Assembly (NCBI GenBank): GCA_015501075.1
Contig: JADNYJ010000165.1
Location: 1-64,000 of the forward strand
Length of the DNA: 64,000 nucleotides
From: Gymnopilus junonius
Taxonomy: Eukaryota; Basidiomycota; Agaricomycetes; Agaricales; Galerinaceae
Direction of reading: 5' to 3'
Position numbers and translations under genes: made by a program. Position 1 is the first letter of the stretch. Each line of letters starts with the position of its first letter. Shown here in pieces: positions 1-11,456 of the stretch. The notes below the pieces were generated by a model. The model was given only the letters and a program-made list of their open reading frames with translations, had not been told where the DNA came from and ran no database searches.

Positions 1-61
1 ATAAGGTATACTACACAGACGCCGATTAATTTATCAACACGATCGCGTAACACATTTCGCT

Positions 62-145
62 TAAGTAATCGTGTCTGAAAACCCGATTATATAAGCATAG
101 CGGTCGATGGCTAAGTAATCGGGGTTTCGGACCTGATTACATAAA
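62..145. repeat. Imperfect tandem repeat, two units of about 34 bases
   Basis: Bases 62-95 and 112-145 are two related copies that both begin TAAGTAATCG and end in a GATTA-TA/CATAA motif, 50 bases apart. The rest of 1-700 is AT-rich and shows no coding exon I can support. The copies may be the edge of a dispersed element, but no terminal inverted repeat was recognised. Confidence 0.45.
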
Positions 146-699
146 CAAATCAACTAGGTCATGTAAATATAGCATGAGCGTCTGGGAGGTACAGGGAATA
201 CTTCCATCCCGTTCCGTACACTGCCTATTTTGGAAAGGTCACCCACAATATAACGAAATTCCTTCATCAATCTCGATATTCAGGTTATACGAAAGACAAA
301 ACTTGCTTCTGGTGACCTCGTTCCATAGGTGTGTCTAATGTAATAAACTAGAAGGTTATTTGCTTTTAACGACCCGCTGATGCGTGGTTATCGAAGAAAT
401 TGATGTGGTACTCAAGCACTCCGGTAAAGTTCTCTAACTCCGTTATGTAGTTATTAAGCGGAAAATGTTTTGAACTGCAAAGTCGAATTCTCTTAGTGAA
501 TCACTGCTATTTACTTCTCAAGATCTTTGATTACTCTCAAGCTCCCTGACACGATTCTCGAGCTCTCTGACGCGTGTTTCTATCGTGGCCATTTGCACTG
601 ATATATTGTGGATTGCATCTTTGAATTATAAATGTTTTACAGACCCAGATAAGAAACAATTTATATCAGAAGTGCGAGTATGATAAATCGTTCAATGAG

Positions 700-2195
700 A
701 CAGGGTATTGTGTGCCTATGATAACGGACTTACCAATGCCAACCCCGTTCATCACAATATGGTTGTACGTGGTGTGGTTGTAGGATCCGATATCACCGCC
801 CCTCCCACCGCTACCTCCGTTTCCCGATCCTGTTTGTCATCAAACATTGGAAGAAAATCGAAAAACACTGTATACTCACGAAGGAATCCCGAGAATTGTT
901 GAAAAATGCCTTTGGTCACCCAAAGTCTTCGAATAAAGCGCCCTCGATTTGCTATGTAGCATGTCATGACAAATTGTATGAATGACAACAAGGCCCTTAC
1001 CAAAGTAGTCGGCAACCGCTGAAAAGGCCGACAGCAGCAGGGCGAGTATGAGAGTAAGTAGATACGGCATAATGAGGTGGAAAGAAATAACAGTGGATGC
1101 CGCACCGATTAGGAAGTCGACGGGCGTCAAATACATACGCACGCCCGAGGACGTGCCTTATTCACAACCTACACGCACTTCCTACACTAAACCACGATCA
1201 TGGCCACAGCAGCCCATCTGCTGCTTTACAATATAACTTTTTTCTGAACACTACCAATCTGCCTGTCTCTGACAAGCCCTTCTTCTGATGTTTTAGCAAG
1301 TCTGCAACACGACGGCGGCATGCTGAAATACGATGCTTTAGACATGTAATAAACTAGTCGGATGGATGTTGTGATGGGAGATGGCTCATTTTTGTTCAAG
1401 GTTGAGATCCAGCGCGGGTGCAAGATGATGGGAGGAACGGGAGAACGGGCATCATAAATGGGTTGGCAGGCTCTGACAGGCTCATCGTTATTTTCTCTAA
1501 GTGTGTGTTGTTTTATTGTAATCAACATCTTACTATAGTATAATTGATACAGAGTAACTACATAGCACTCTCCCAATACTCTACCACTGCTGTCATGAAG
1601 CAGGAAAAGCATCGTCCTGCCACGCAAAGCGGTGGCCCGCTAAAACAAGTAAGTACCAGAGAAGGTGGCTGGAGACATAAGGAAAAATATCAACGAGTAA
1701 GAAGATGAGAAAATGAAGAGAAAGACATAGGTCAACAGGTTAGAGCCCTGCGCAACCTGAGAACGGCTCAATAATTCATTCTTCCCTTCCAGGTGTGGGG
1801 CGTCCACGTTCCTCGAGCATTCTCCTGAGCGGTAGACTGGAGCTGCGGGAGGTTCCGCACTGACTTTTTCAACGACATTCTTCGCTCTCTTCTTGGTTGT
1901 GAGCTTTACCCGATTGTGAGGATTTGCGTTCGGCAGGTGGTCGGTACCTGCTATGTTAAAAATGAAGAAGGGAGTCAGCATAAATGCAAGAAAAAAATAA
2001 AATGAGACATACATAGCCCATCTTTCCACGTGAACTGAGCTTCTAGTGAAGAAAAGTGACATCCGCTTGCATGGTGTTTGTCTGACGTGGGACAGAAAGA
2101 ATAGAATAATAAGCCAAATGAAGCTCTGGGTCACTCCTGAGAACAGAATAAAAAATGATATGAAAAGACACAGACCAATTATTCAAACCCAAAAT
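700..2195 (-). other. Poorly coding stretch; possible exons of an unrecognised minus-strand gene
   Basis: Nothing here matches a family I know. On the minus strand, 1142-876 can encode two hydrophobic segments (near IMPYLLTLILALLLSAFSAV), and 1950-1730 has a charged exon-like stretch (near KKRAKNVVEKVSAEPPAAPV). Both are bounded by plausible splice signals, but they cannot be joined into one convincing gene. Plus-strand reading frames in the same place have no family features. The call is only that coding potential exists. Confidence 0.2.
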
Positions 2196-2264
2196 CTCCA
2201 TTCATTCCCTACAGCAACATTGCTAACAGCCTCCTTCATGAACTCGAGCTTAAGGATCTCCATG
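2196..2264 (-). pseudogene. Decayed fragment resembling the Alba-like gene at 20.3 kb
   Basis: Read on the minus strand this stretch encodes VMEILKLEFMKEAVSNVAVG. It resembles two separated pieces of the Alba-like protein at 20.3-21.5 kb, namely VVEILKREFMKK and VSDVAVENA, brought together as if the 75-80 bases between them had been deleted. The DNA match over the first piece is about 29 of 35 bases by eye. No other exon of that gene was found nearby, so this looks like a small relic rather than a second gene. 2,265-3,068 holds no gene I can support. Confidence 0.4.
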
Positions 2265-3068
2265 ACACAGATGGAGGAGCAGGACGCTGTGGTGGGTGCG
2301 GCTTTTGAGTTGGTAGTTCAGTTGAGAGAGGTGGGAATCGGAGGCCTATTTTCTTCCACCTGACCTATCTGCTGGTTAAGGTGACGATGAGGGTCGGTGC
2401 ATAGTTAGGTCGACGGCTGTAGGTAATGTGAGAAAGACGATGAATCTTTCCTCGTCTAAATCCTATATGTAAAAAGTACACAGTTCAGTAAGATCCACGG
2501 AGGGTAATAATGTAGACAAAGAAGACCATACCTCGGAGGAAGAAGCGTACTGACGACCCAAGACTTTATTTTTCCATGCGTCGTAACCCTGACATATCTG
2601 CTTTCTGGCTGGATGTCACTGCCACATTCGGGCGATCTGCAGGAGATGGCGCAGCAATTACATTAGCAGAGACAAATTGTACTGTTCCTTTCTGAGCTTG
2701 AGATTGAACCAGAGCAGGCAGCAGATGTCGAGTCGGACATCTCGATGTCCCTTAATGTCTGTTTCAAATTTTGATCCATGAGTAAGTTAAAACACGGTAG
2801 CCAAAGGCCAGTATATAAATGGTATCACCTTAACATAAAATAAAAGCAGAAAAGTTGAGTTGAAGGACGGGATTGAGTACAAGAGTAGAGCGAAGTGTGG
2901 AAGGAACGTTGACTTCCGGCACGATGCTATTGTTTAGTACTGTTGTTTTTCGACCTCATCGCCTTTGGTCTTCCTGAATTCGATTTTCGCTCCTTACATT
3001 TCTCCACCTTGCTCCTTTGGACAAATCCACCGTTTTCCACTTCAATCGTATATTCTTCACGGATCAGC

Positions 3069-4294
3069 ATGAAGCAAGGCCTACAAGATTCCATCGCAGG
3101 CCCTTCCATCACCGAATGCTTGCCCGTGGAAATCATGTCAATCATTTTCGAATTCTACGTACCCAAGTTTCCTCCAAAAGAGTCTCCGTTTACGATTGGT
3201 GCTGTATGCAGAAAATTGCGCCAAATTGCATGGTCAACTCCTCAGATTTGGATACATTTGAGCCTTGATATTTGCGGAACAGGGACACTGGAGACGCCCG
3301 TTCAGCTCGCAGAAGACTGGCTCAGCCAATCAGGAAAGCTTCCTTTATCGATCTCGTTCACTCTCTATGTCACGAAGGAGTATGATAATCATGTCGTTGA
3401 TCATGTATACCGCTTTATCGATGTCATCAACGAACATTGCAACCATTGGTATTATCTGAATCTCTGGATGCCTTCCTTCTTCCCAGCTCGTTTCAACGAC
3501 TCTTCCCGTGTCTCTTCCACCCTACATACACTGGGAATGGCTCAGTTTTAAAACAGCGGAAGCACCAGTCGACGCATGTGTGCACGTCACGCCCAGCTCG
3601 AATTTTTTTACCTGAGAGTAACATGCGCCAAATCCGAGGAACTCTTTTTTGCCAACATTACTTTACCCGATTTGAAGCATCTTAGTGTCTATGGATCTGA
3701 TTACACTGTGCTCCGTGCTGAGCAACTCATTCCGTTCCTTACTTACTCTTCGACTTCAAGTATGTTGAGAAGTTTCTCGATTGACGACGCGGACTACGCG
3801 GGTGAAGATTTGATCCGTAGAGCTCGGTCGATGTCTGCGCTCGAAAAGCTTGATACCAAGCACGTAAAAGCGATGTGGATGCCTTCTACCACGCTCTCGC
3901 AAGTCATCTTCCCTCCATTGATAACCCAACCTCTGGTTCTCCGGAACCACTACTCCCTGCGCCCCAAACTTTCTGATGGTACAAGAGTCGCTCATTTCCA
4001 TGGAAGTCCATCCCAAACTTTCTCGTTCCGCTCTCACAGGACGAATCTACTACTGGCAGTGGCAGCTACCGACGACGGCTATGGAAATGATCAGGATCTG
4101 CTGCGAACGCGGTGATGATGATGCCATTCCATACATTCCTGAAGATGTCATCTCAGCTGGTAGAATTTTCTGATCCGGTCACCTTTTGTCTGAAGGTTCA
4201 GGTGGAGGAACGTTCGAGATGGGCAGATTTGGTGGAATTGTCTATTTATTTAGATGAGGTTGCACAAAATGGAATGAACGGGGACATGGATTAG
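3069..4294 (+). pseudogene. F-box protein, family A, broken plus-strand copy
   Basis: The first 160 residues are a good F-box start: LPVEIMSIIFEFYVPKFPPK, then AVCRKLRQIAWSTPQIWIHL, the usual F-box and WxxTP signature of basidiomycete F-box proteins that act as substrate adaptors of SCF ubiquitin ligases. The frame then stops at 3,549 and coding resumes in other frames at about 3,576, 3,976 and 4,112. Compared with the paralogue at 11,457-12,888 it lacks about 70 residues of the middle (everything between the VSSTL motif and the HTQLEIL motif). It also has frame changes near 3,850-3,980 and 4,150. A deletion of that size is not a simple base-call error, so I call this copy a pseudogene. The segment 4,295-4,821 after it holds no recognised gene. 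Confidence 0.75.
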
Positions 4295-4821
4295 CACTCT
4301 GGATGTAACAGTGTCGAGATCCTTTCTCCTAGATTTCCAAACGTGTTATTATTGCTCAGTGAGCGCCTCTAAAAAGGAATACATGTTTTTAACTTTAATT
4401 AATACCATCTGCGCCATATGTCCCCAACGTCCGAGAAGACTAGGTTGTAAAAGATGATAAGACCGAAAAGCAGGAGACAATCAAAGGAGCATGTCCAACG
4501 TCAGTGAAAGTAAGTAAATTTGGCCTTGTTATTTTCCAACCTCGTTCCTCCCTGTCCTTCTTCGACTGTATTCCCCAAAAAATTACATGCTCTCGAAAGA
4601 AAAGGTCCTTATTGATATCACCAAACTAACATTACCTATACATAAAACGCATAAATTCCTCTCTCTTTCGCCCAGGTCGCCGCGACAGGCGGGTTCTATA
4701 CAGTGTAAGTCATAGGAAAGTCATATGTAGGTCTCCTTGACGACCCCTTGCACTCGGCTTACTCTTCCTATAGGCTTACACATCTCTCTCCACTTTTTAG
4801 AGCCACAGCACATACGGCTTA

Positions 4822-6626
4822 ATGAAGCTTGCTAGTACTACCTCACAAGGGCTCTTCAGCAATATTTCTGCAGAACTTTATCCTATCATCGCCAGCCATC
4901 TACCTCTCTATGCGACATCTCCTACATTACTAGCTCTAGCATTGACCAATCGCCACATCTCGGATGTCGTCCTTCCGCTTCTTTACTCCATACTAGTACT
5001 GAAGAACGAGGCAGATGCATTGCACGTCCTCCAGCGGCTCTTGGATGACCCCCCATTCGGACGCGTCGTGCGCGAGCTACATGTCATATGTGAGCTATCT
5101 AACAACATACAAAACCCAAACCCTCCTTCGGCTGTGATTAGGCGTGTTGAGGAAGTCGTATCGAGTGGATACTTGCCGTTCATCCACACTTTCAATTTAA
5201 CTATATCTTGGGGTTGGTATTACGACCCCGAAAGAAATTTAAAGCAAAATGAGGGATATGGGAATCTCTCAAAGGCGTTCGTCACGACGCTAAAGCAAAA
5301 CTGTCCCCGACTGCGCTGCCTCATTCTCCGGAACTTTGGGGAATATTTTAAGAGCATTTGGATCGAGGAATCAGGTATTCTCCAAGCTCCTGTGAGTAAA
5401 TTGCTTATGTCAGGCGCAGTTGGAGCATATCAAACTGACAGTCGATATTCTTTATGTAGGATACGACAAGGCTCGCCATCCGCTTGCGGGACTGGACGCT
5501 ACAAAGATCGGCAGTGGATAAACTCTTCGAACACGTTTCCTCCCTTTCAGCTTCACTACACACCCTTGAATTGATACCTGGTTATATGCAGTCGACCTCT
5601 ACTTCACCCATCTTTAATCTGGATCTACCCTGTTTACGATCCCTGACATTGTCCACTTCTGCAGAGGTAGATACTGAGAAGTCCATGGCGTTTTTCAAGC
5701 GGCATCCCTCCATCGAATATCTCGATATTTCCTTAAATGATATAAGGAAAACCAAATGTTGGTTTTCATCCGAATTACCTGACAGGTTCCTGCCGAATCT
5801 TTTGCACCTCAGGGTAAGTAAATTCAATGTAATCACGGACCCAAACATCTTTGTCCTAAGCTATGATTATTCCGTAGGCACGATGGGCCGAAGCTCGCCT
5901 TCTCGCACCCATCCTTCCTCAGCTGATCAGTCTGTCTATCCACAGAAGTATCAATGCACAAATACCTTATCTCCTCCGATCCGTCATCCCCAACGGACTT
6001 CCCCTCCTCAAGAGTCTGGATATCGGCCAATCCGCGTCGGTGGACAATGATATTACAGCTATTGAAGGCAGTCTTTGGTATGAAAGTAAAGACGGCACTT
6101 TTCGCCAAGCGAACAAGAGGAACCAATCCAGAACGGTATTTGAGAGCTTCATGCATTCCATTGTGCGCGCAGCTCCGAACTTGGAGGAACTCGCGTTCCA
6201 TGGGTCCCTTTTTCCAATCCTTTATTTCGTGAGTGGAATTCAATAACATTTCTCACCTAAACGGGCTTATTCTAAAATACACTTCTGACATATCATGTAC
6301 TCTAGGTTTCCATCGCAAATGATCTTAACGACTTGCCACATCTCAAGCATCTATACTGTGAAGGCTCTCGCTACGATATCCATTCTTCTGCCGACCGACT
6401 AGTATTCACGTCTCACGCCAAAGAAGTCGCAGACGCTGTTCCTTCCTTGGTATCGATTACCAACGTCGCGAATGTACACCCTCCCTTTCTAACCGCGAAA
6501 GTAGGGAGGAATTCGAGTGGCGGAATTGCAGGGGTGAAGACAGGTAAAGGGTTCGGGATGAAGATTGGTTATGAGGACGAGGCGTTCCCTTGGGCACCTC
6601 GTGGGTCTACCCGGAGATGGCAGTAG
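4822..6626 (+). CDS. F-box-like/LRR-type protein, family B, intact copy
   Basis: The gene has four exons: 4822-5391, 5460-5813, 5878-6228 and 6306-6626. All have GT-AG introns of 64-77 bases and join in phase to give 531 residues. The N-terminus (about residues 8-60, LFSNISAELYPIIASHLPLY then LLALALTNRHISDVVLPLLY) is the F-box-like entry common in Agaricomycetes. It is followed by leucine-rich segments such as CPRLRCLILRNFGEYF and APNLEELAFHGSLFPILYF. The role is probably substrate recognition for ubiquitin ligation, but no substrate can be inferred. Two further copies lie at 9,317-11,049 and 18,185-19,941 on the minus strand; the one at 18 kb is similar in every exon. It sits 528 bases after the broken family A gene, on the same strand. 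Confidence 0.8.
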
Positions 6627-6876
6627 GCAAGGTGGTCCAAACTAGATGAACGAGGCGTGATTTGAGAGACGCGTTGGGCAAGCGTTAGGACGCGTCTCTC
6701 TCGTGGCCAGGTTTTTCTCACTTCCGAACTGGCATTTCTCTCATGTAAACGTTAAGACTGACCAACACTGGGTTGATTTGATCAAATTATCTATGGAAAT
6801 CAAGTGTAATTGCATTTATTCAAGCGTATAATTACCTAGTTTAACCCCGAAAAATAGCAGAAAGTTGTTGGAAGGT

Positions 6877-7137
6877 TCAACGAACAAAAAAGCGACACTT
6901 GGTACCATTATTTCTTAACACTATCGCCTCAGGCTCATCTTCCGAGCTTGGATTTTCCTCAAATGGCAAAGAAGCTGCCTCTTTGACCACCATATGCCAA
7001 GACAACTCCCACAAATACCTAGAGCTGATCAATTCGCAACGGATGAAGTCAAATTCGACGTCATCGAAGAACTCGTCTTCACCGATACATGAAGTCAGAT
7101 CTTCTTCCTCATAGTGCGCATAGCAGACCTTGGTCAC
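6877..7137 (-). CDS. Small acidic hypothetical protein or exon
   Basis: This open frame of 86 residues is acidic (EEEDLTSCIGEDEFFDDVEF) and shows no recognised domain. It lies between the inverted F-box cassette and MIS12. It could be a relic of another gene or a chance frame. 7,138-7,671 has no gene and presumably holds the MIS12 promoter. Confidence 0.25.
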   Translation of the reverse strand: MTKVCYAHYEEEDLTSCIGEDEFFDDVEFDFIRCELISSRYLWELSWHMVVKEAASLPFEENPSSEDEPEAIVLRNNGTKCRFFVR

Positions 7138-7671
7138 TTCCAGCGGTCGTCAGCGTGCTTTGTTGTCCTGGCTGGAGAGTGGAAAGGGGGTTTTCACTAG
7201 ATTCTAGCATAGCAGTCATTGGAACACGGTCGGGAATTTTAGAATGAACTTCCAATATTGTTCAGAGTCTAGTCGTCTCAGACTTGTCTGTCATCCGATT
7301 TGGTGTCATCTTCAAGATACGGCCATAAGAATAATTGGTGGTATTTCCACCCAAGAAGGTTCGAACATATAAAACCGAAGATGATGGAAGCGATTTCGGG
7401 AGGGAAGCGAACCAAGGTGGAAGGTATGAGGTCGGGACGAGACATCAGTCCATCTCGACACTGTAAGCATAAGATTAAGAAGAATTCTTCGAACTACTTT
7501 TTGAGTTCCAGATATGACGAAGCAAAAGAAATAGAACGAAAAAAGGTGTGATCCACGTGACATTTCCTGGCTTTTTCGCATCCGTCCGTCTGATCTTCAT
7601 CATCTCCTCGAAGAGGCTGCTGCCACCGAAGACGCATCCGTGAACGCGCCATTTACTCCATTTTCGCCGCA

Positions 7672-8847
7672 ATGCCCCATCAGCCGACCGCATCCACCTC
7701 AAAGGCGATCTCAACGACTCCACTTCCCCAAAACGCGCCTCATCTTCTCTTATGCGAGGCCCTGGGATTCTCACCGCAGCTTCTCCTGGACGATATCATC
7801 AACATCGCGAACAACGCCGTACAGGATGGCGTGAACGGAATGGAGGAGTTCCTGGAGAAATGGGCCGACGAACGCATCTCGTCCAACCCACCGCCGACCA
7901 ATGCTCGGAGCGACGCCAAAGCCAAGGCGAATCTTGAGGCGACGACGCACGAGGTCGAGCAGGGTCTGGTGGCGTTCCAGACGTTGCTGGAATACCACAC
8001 AGATATCGCATTCGACTTTTTCGAGGCATGGAGTCTGAGGAATATCTTCATGATTTCTTCGGACTTGCCTATCGTGCTGCCGCACATGGAGGGCCTGGAT
8101 CTGACGATTACGAGTGAACAGGAGCAGGAGGCGGTGGAGGAGGTGGAGGAGTTGAGGCGAATTTTGGATGGTGTGGGTTTCTTTTTCTTTTTCTTGAATA
8201 TACGCGAGATTTAGCTGACAAAGGTAGTACAGCACCGAAAACTCAATCGCGTCCTGACACGCGCCATCCGAACATCCACACGCCAACAACGCGCCGCCGA
8301 ATCGCGCCTCGCCCAACTCTCCTCTCTTCTCCCTCCATCCCCCACCTCCTCTCAATCCGCCTCCCTGCAAACACTCACCGCCCTCCCACCCAAACTCCTC
8401 TCATTACACCAAACCCTCATATCCCTGCCGCCCATATCCACCCTCCCAGCACCCCATACCACAGGCTCCAGCTCCCATCCGGCGATTGGGCTGGTGGAGC
8501 CTGGGAAGCGGGTATGGGAGACGAGTCAGACCGGGTACGTGAATTGGGCTCTGGGGAGGCTTTTATACCGCAGTCAGGCGCAGGCTTCTGGGTCTGGAGC
8601 TGGTTCGTCTCCAACGGGATCATCGGGCGGAGAAGACAGTGGGAAAGGGCAAGGTATAGTGGACCGCATCGACCGCTCGGCAGCTGAGATTGGGAGCGGG
8701 GAGGAGCTGAGGAGCGCGTTGGAGGTGATTGAGGGTGTGCGAAGGGAGTTGAACGACGCGCTTTCTCGGAGTCGGGATCAGGGACGAGGTGAGGGTGCAG
8801 ATGGAGATTCTTCTTTCATGGATGAGGATAGTCGGATGGAAGAGTGA
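7672..8847 (+). CDS. MIS12: Kinetochore protein Mis12/Mtw1
   Basis: Mis12/Mtw1 is the founding subunit of the Mis12 (MIND) complex, which links the inner centromere (CENP-C) to the Ndc80 and KNL1 complexes at the outer kinetochore. The family signature is near residue 25: LLCEALGFSPQLLLDDIINI followed by ANNAVQDGVNGMEEFL. The next 130 residues are acidic and helical, as expected for this coiled-coil rod protein. One intron (8171-8227) is in phase and the product is 372 residues. The tail is rich in Ser, Gly and Asp/Glu. The gene is intact and is enclosed by the two arms of an inverted duplication of F-box genes. A 199-residue antisense frame over it is a shadow. 8,848-9,316 holds nothing convincing. 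Confidence 0.88.
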
Positions 8848-9316
8848 CTTTGACGTAGTTATTCGGATGGGTTCTATTTAATTGTGTTGTACGTGCCTGT
8901 GGGTAATTTATTGCGCAAGGACTGATCTCATTTCATGCAGAGGCGATGTATCTTTATTTCTTGTCACTTATTATGTATCTGAATTCGAATACCCAGTTTT
9001 GATTCTTAATTCCTTTTCAAAGTCGGGTTTGAAATTGGCCAGTCAACACCTTCAGGTATATCATACAACTCTACTTCTATTATATAGTCAAGTGAGTGAG
9101 CGATCGAGCGACATCTCACTTGAACAAATTTTCATCTTTTGGTGCCGATTTACTGCTTTGGTGCAGAATAGGTTGAACACACAGCGTGCCCAGAGCTGTC
9201 TGAGCTTGACAGCATTTTCCAGCACCCCCTAGGCGTTCGACAGGGCTGACTATCAAACACTGAATAATGAGGTGGGGGGCCTACTATCCCCATCTCTGGG
9301 TAGAACTACAAGGTGC

Positions 9317-11049
9317 TCAAGGAAACGTCTCGTCCTCATAACCAACCTTCATCCCGAATCCTTTACCCACTTCGACATCTGAGAGTTTACCATCCAAATT
9401 CCGCCTCACTCTCGCAACGAGAAAGGGCGGGTGTGCTTTCGCGATATTGGTGATCGACACTAAGCCAGGGACAGCATCTGCTACTTCTTTAGCGTGGGAT
9501 GCAAATAAAGACTCGTCCACGTCGGAGTGGATGTCGTATTCGGCGCCTTCGTAGTATAGATGCTTGAGATGTGGCAAGTCGTTGAGATCATTTGCGATGG
9601 AAACCTAGAGCAGATGAGATGTGTGAAGTGTACTCTGTAGTAAGCCCATTTACGTTATAAATATCGTTGAACCTGTACTCACGAAATAAAGGAGTGGAAA
9701 AAGCGACCCATGGAATGCGAGTTCCTCCAAATTCGGACAGGCGCGCACGATAGAATGCATGAAGCTCTCAAATACCGTTCTGGACTGCTTCCTCTTTCTG
9801 GCTTGGTGAAAAGTGCCGTCTTTACTTTCGTACCAAAGACTGCCTTCAATAGCTGTAATATCATTGTCCACCGACGCGGATTGGCCGATATCCAGACTCT
9901 CGAGGAGGGGAAGTCCCTTGGGGATGACGGATCGGAGGAGATAGGGTATTTGTGCATTAATACTTCTGTGGATAGACAGACTGAGCAACTGAGGAAGGAT
10001 GGGCGCGAGAAGGCGAGCTTCGGCCCATCGTGCCTACATAATTTAGGACGAGATTTAGCTGTGGATCATGATGAGTTTACTTACAGTGAGGTGCAAAAGA
10101 TTCGGCAGGAACCTGTCAGGCAAATCAGATGAAAACCAACCCGTATCTCCATTCGATGCAATATTGAGATGCTCAATAGAAGGATGCCGTTCGAAGAACG
10201 CCATGGATTGCTCCGTGTCCATGTCCGAAAAAGTGGCTAATGTGAGCGAACGTAAGCACGGCAGATTCAGTTTAAAAATGGGGGATACAGAGGTCGACTG
10301 AATATACCCAGGCGACAATTCAAGAGTGTGCAATGAAGTTGGGAGGGAAGAAAGTGCTTGAGAAATGTGTCGACTGCTGATGCTCGTAGCGTCCAGTTCT
10401 TAAAACGAATAGCGAGCCTTGCAATATCCTACTATCGATGTTAACGTCCTTTTTTTTTTTCTGTGCCAATGGTAGTTCAACGTCACTTACACGAATCTGA
10501 AGTATGCCCGATTCTCCGATCCAAACGTCCTCACAATACTCCCCAAAGTTCCGGAGAATAAGACAGCGTAATCTGGGGCAACTCTGCTTCAGCCTCGCAG
10601 AGAACGCTTTTGTCAGGCTCCCACATCCCAAAGTGCTCCCGGAATCGTAATACCTCCCCCACACGATGGTCAATTCCAAAGTGTGCAGGAAAGGTAGGCA
10701 TCCGCTCAAAATCACTTCCTCCACGCGCCTGATCACAGCCCCGGGGGATCCTGGATTCTGGATGTTGTGGGATAGGGATGGTTTGCATATGACGTGTAGC
10801 TCGCGTACAACGTGCCCGAATGTGCGGTCATCGCTCAGTCGCTGGAGGACGCGCAGTGCATGTGTTGTTCTTCAGCACGAGTCGGGAGTATAGAAGCGGA
10901 AGGACGATTTCCGAGATGTGGTGATTGGTCAATGCCAAAGCTAATAATGTGGACGATGTTGCATAGAGGGGTAAGTGGTCGACGATGATAGGATAAAGTT
11001 CTGGAGAAATATTGACGAAGAGCCCTTGCGAGGTAGTACTGAGCCTCAT
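9317..11049 (-). pseudogene. F-box-like/LRR-type protein, family B, disturbed minus-strand copy
   Basis: This is the counterpart of 4,822-6,626, with the same four-exon layout and matching motifs (LLALALTNHHISEIVLPLLY, CPRLRCLILRNFGEYCEDVW, LEELAFHGSLFPLLYF, GKGFGMKVGYEDETFP). It starts at the ATG at 11,049, matching the start of the intact copy. The frame is broken by an apparent two-base loss near 10,865 and a one-base loss near 10,350. The last exon ends early because the Trp codon after TFP reads TGA. Two kinds of damage make it more likely a true pseudogene than a sequencing artefact, although the exons are otherwise very well preserved. Confidence 0.7.
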
Positions 11050-11456
11050 GGAATGGTGGAAGGACTGATATGTGGGTCCGAAGTATGAAAAGTACATTAA
11101 GCACCAAATAGTTTTCCGGAAAGGTCGTCAAGGAGACCTATTATAACCGTGTACATAGGCCCGGCCCCCCTAGCCATGGCGCCCATTAGCCGGACGATCA
11201 ATGTGTCCATAACGGGAGCATGCATTCCGTTGGTTTATGTGTTAGCTTGGCGATAGCAATAAGAAAGGAATAGGTGACTTTGTGTTAGAGAGCGCGAGCC
11301 CTTCAAAGGGATCCGATTATGAAAAGCAAAAGGCGAGAGGTTAGAAAATACTTACCCTTGCTTTAAAAGAAGTCACAACGGGATGACCACGAATGATTAC
11401 AAACCTTCAGAAAACCAGCAAAGAGATTACTCCCATTTATGTTACATGCATACGCA

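Noticed and set aside
1..145. Possible telomeric or subtelomeric repeat
   Set aside because: The repeat unit is long, AT-rich and present only twice; it does not resemble TTAGGG-type telomere repeats.
7771..8370. 199-residue minus-strand open frame over MIS12
   Set aside because: It lies antisense to a well-supported gene and runs through its intron, and its product has no domain. It reflects base composition.
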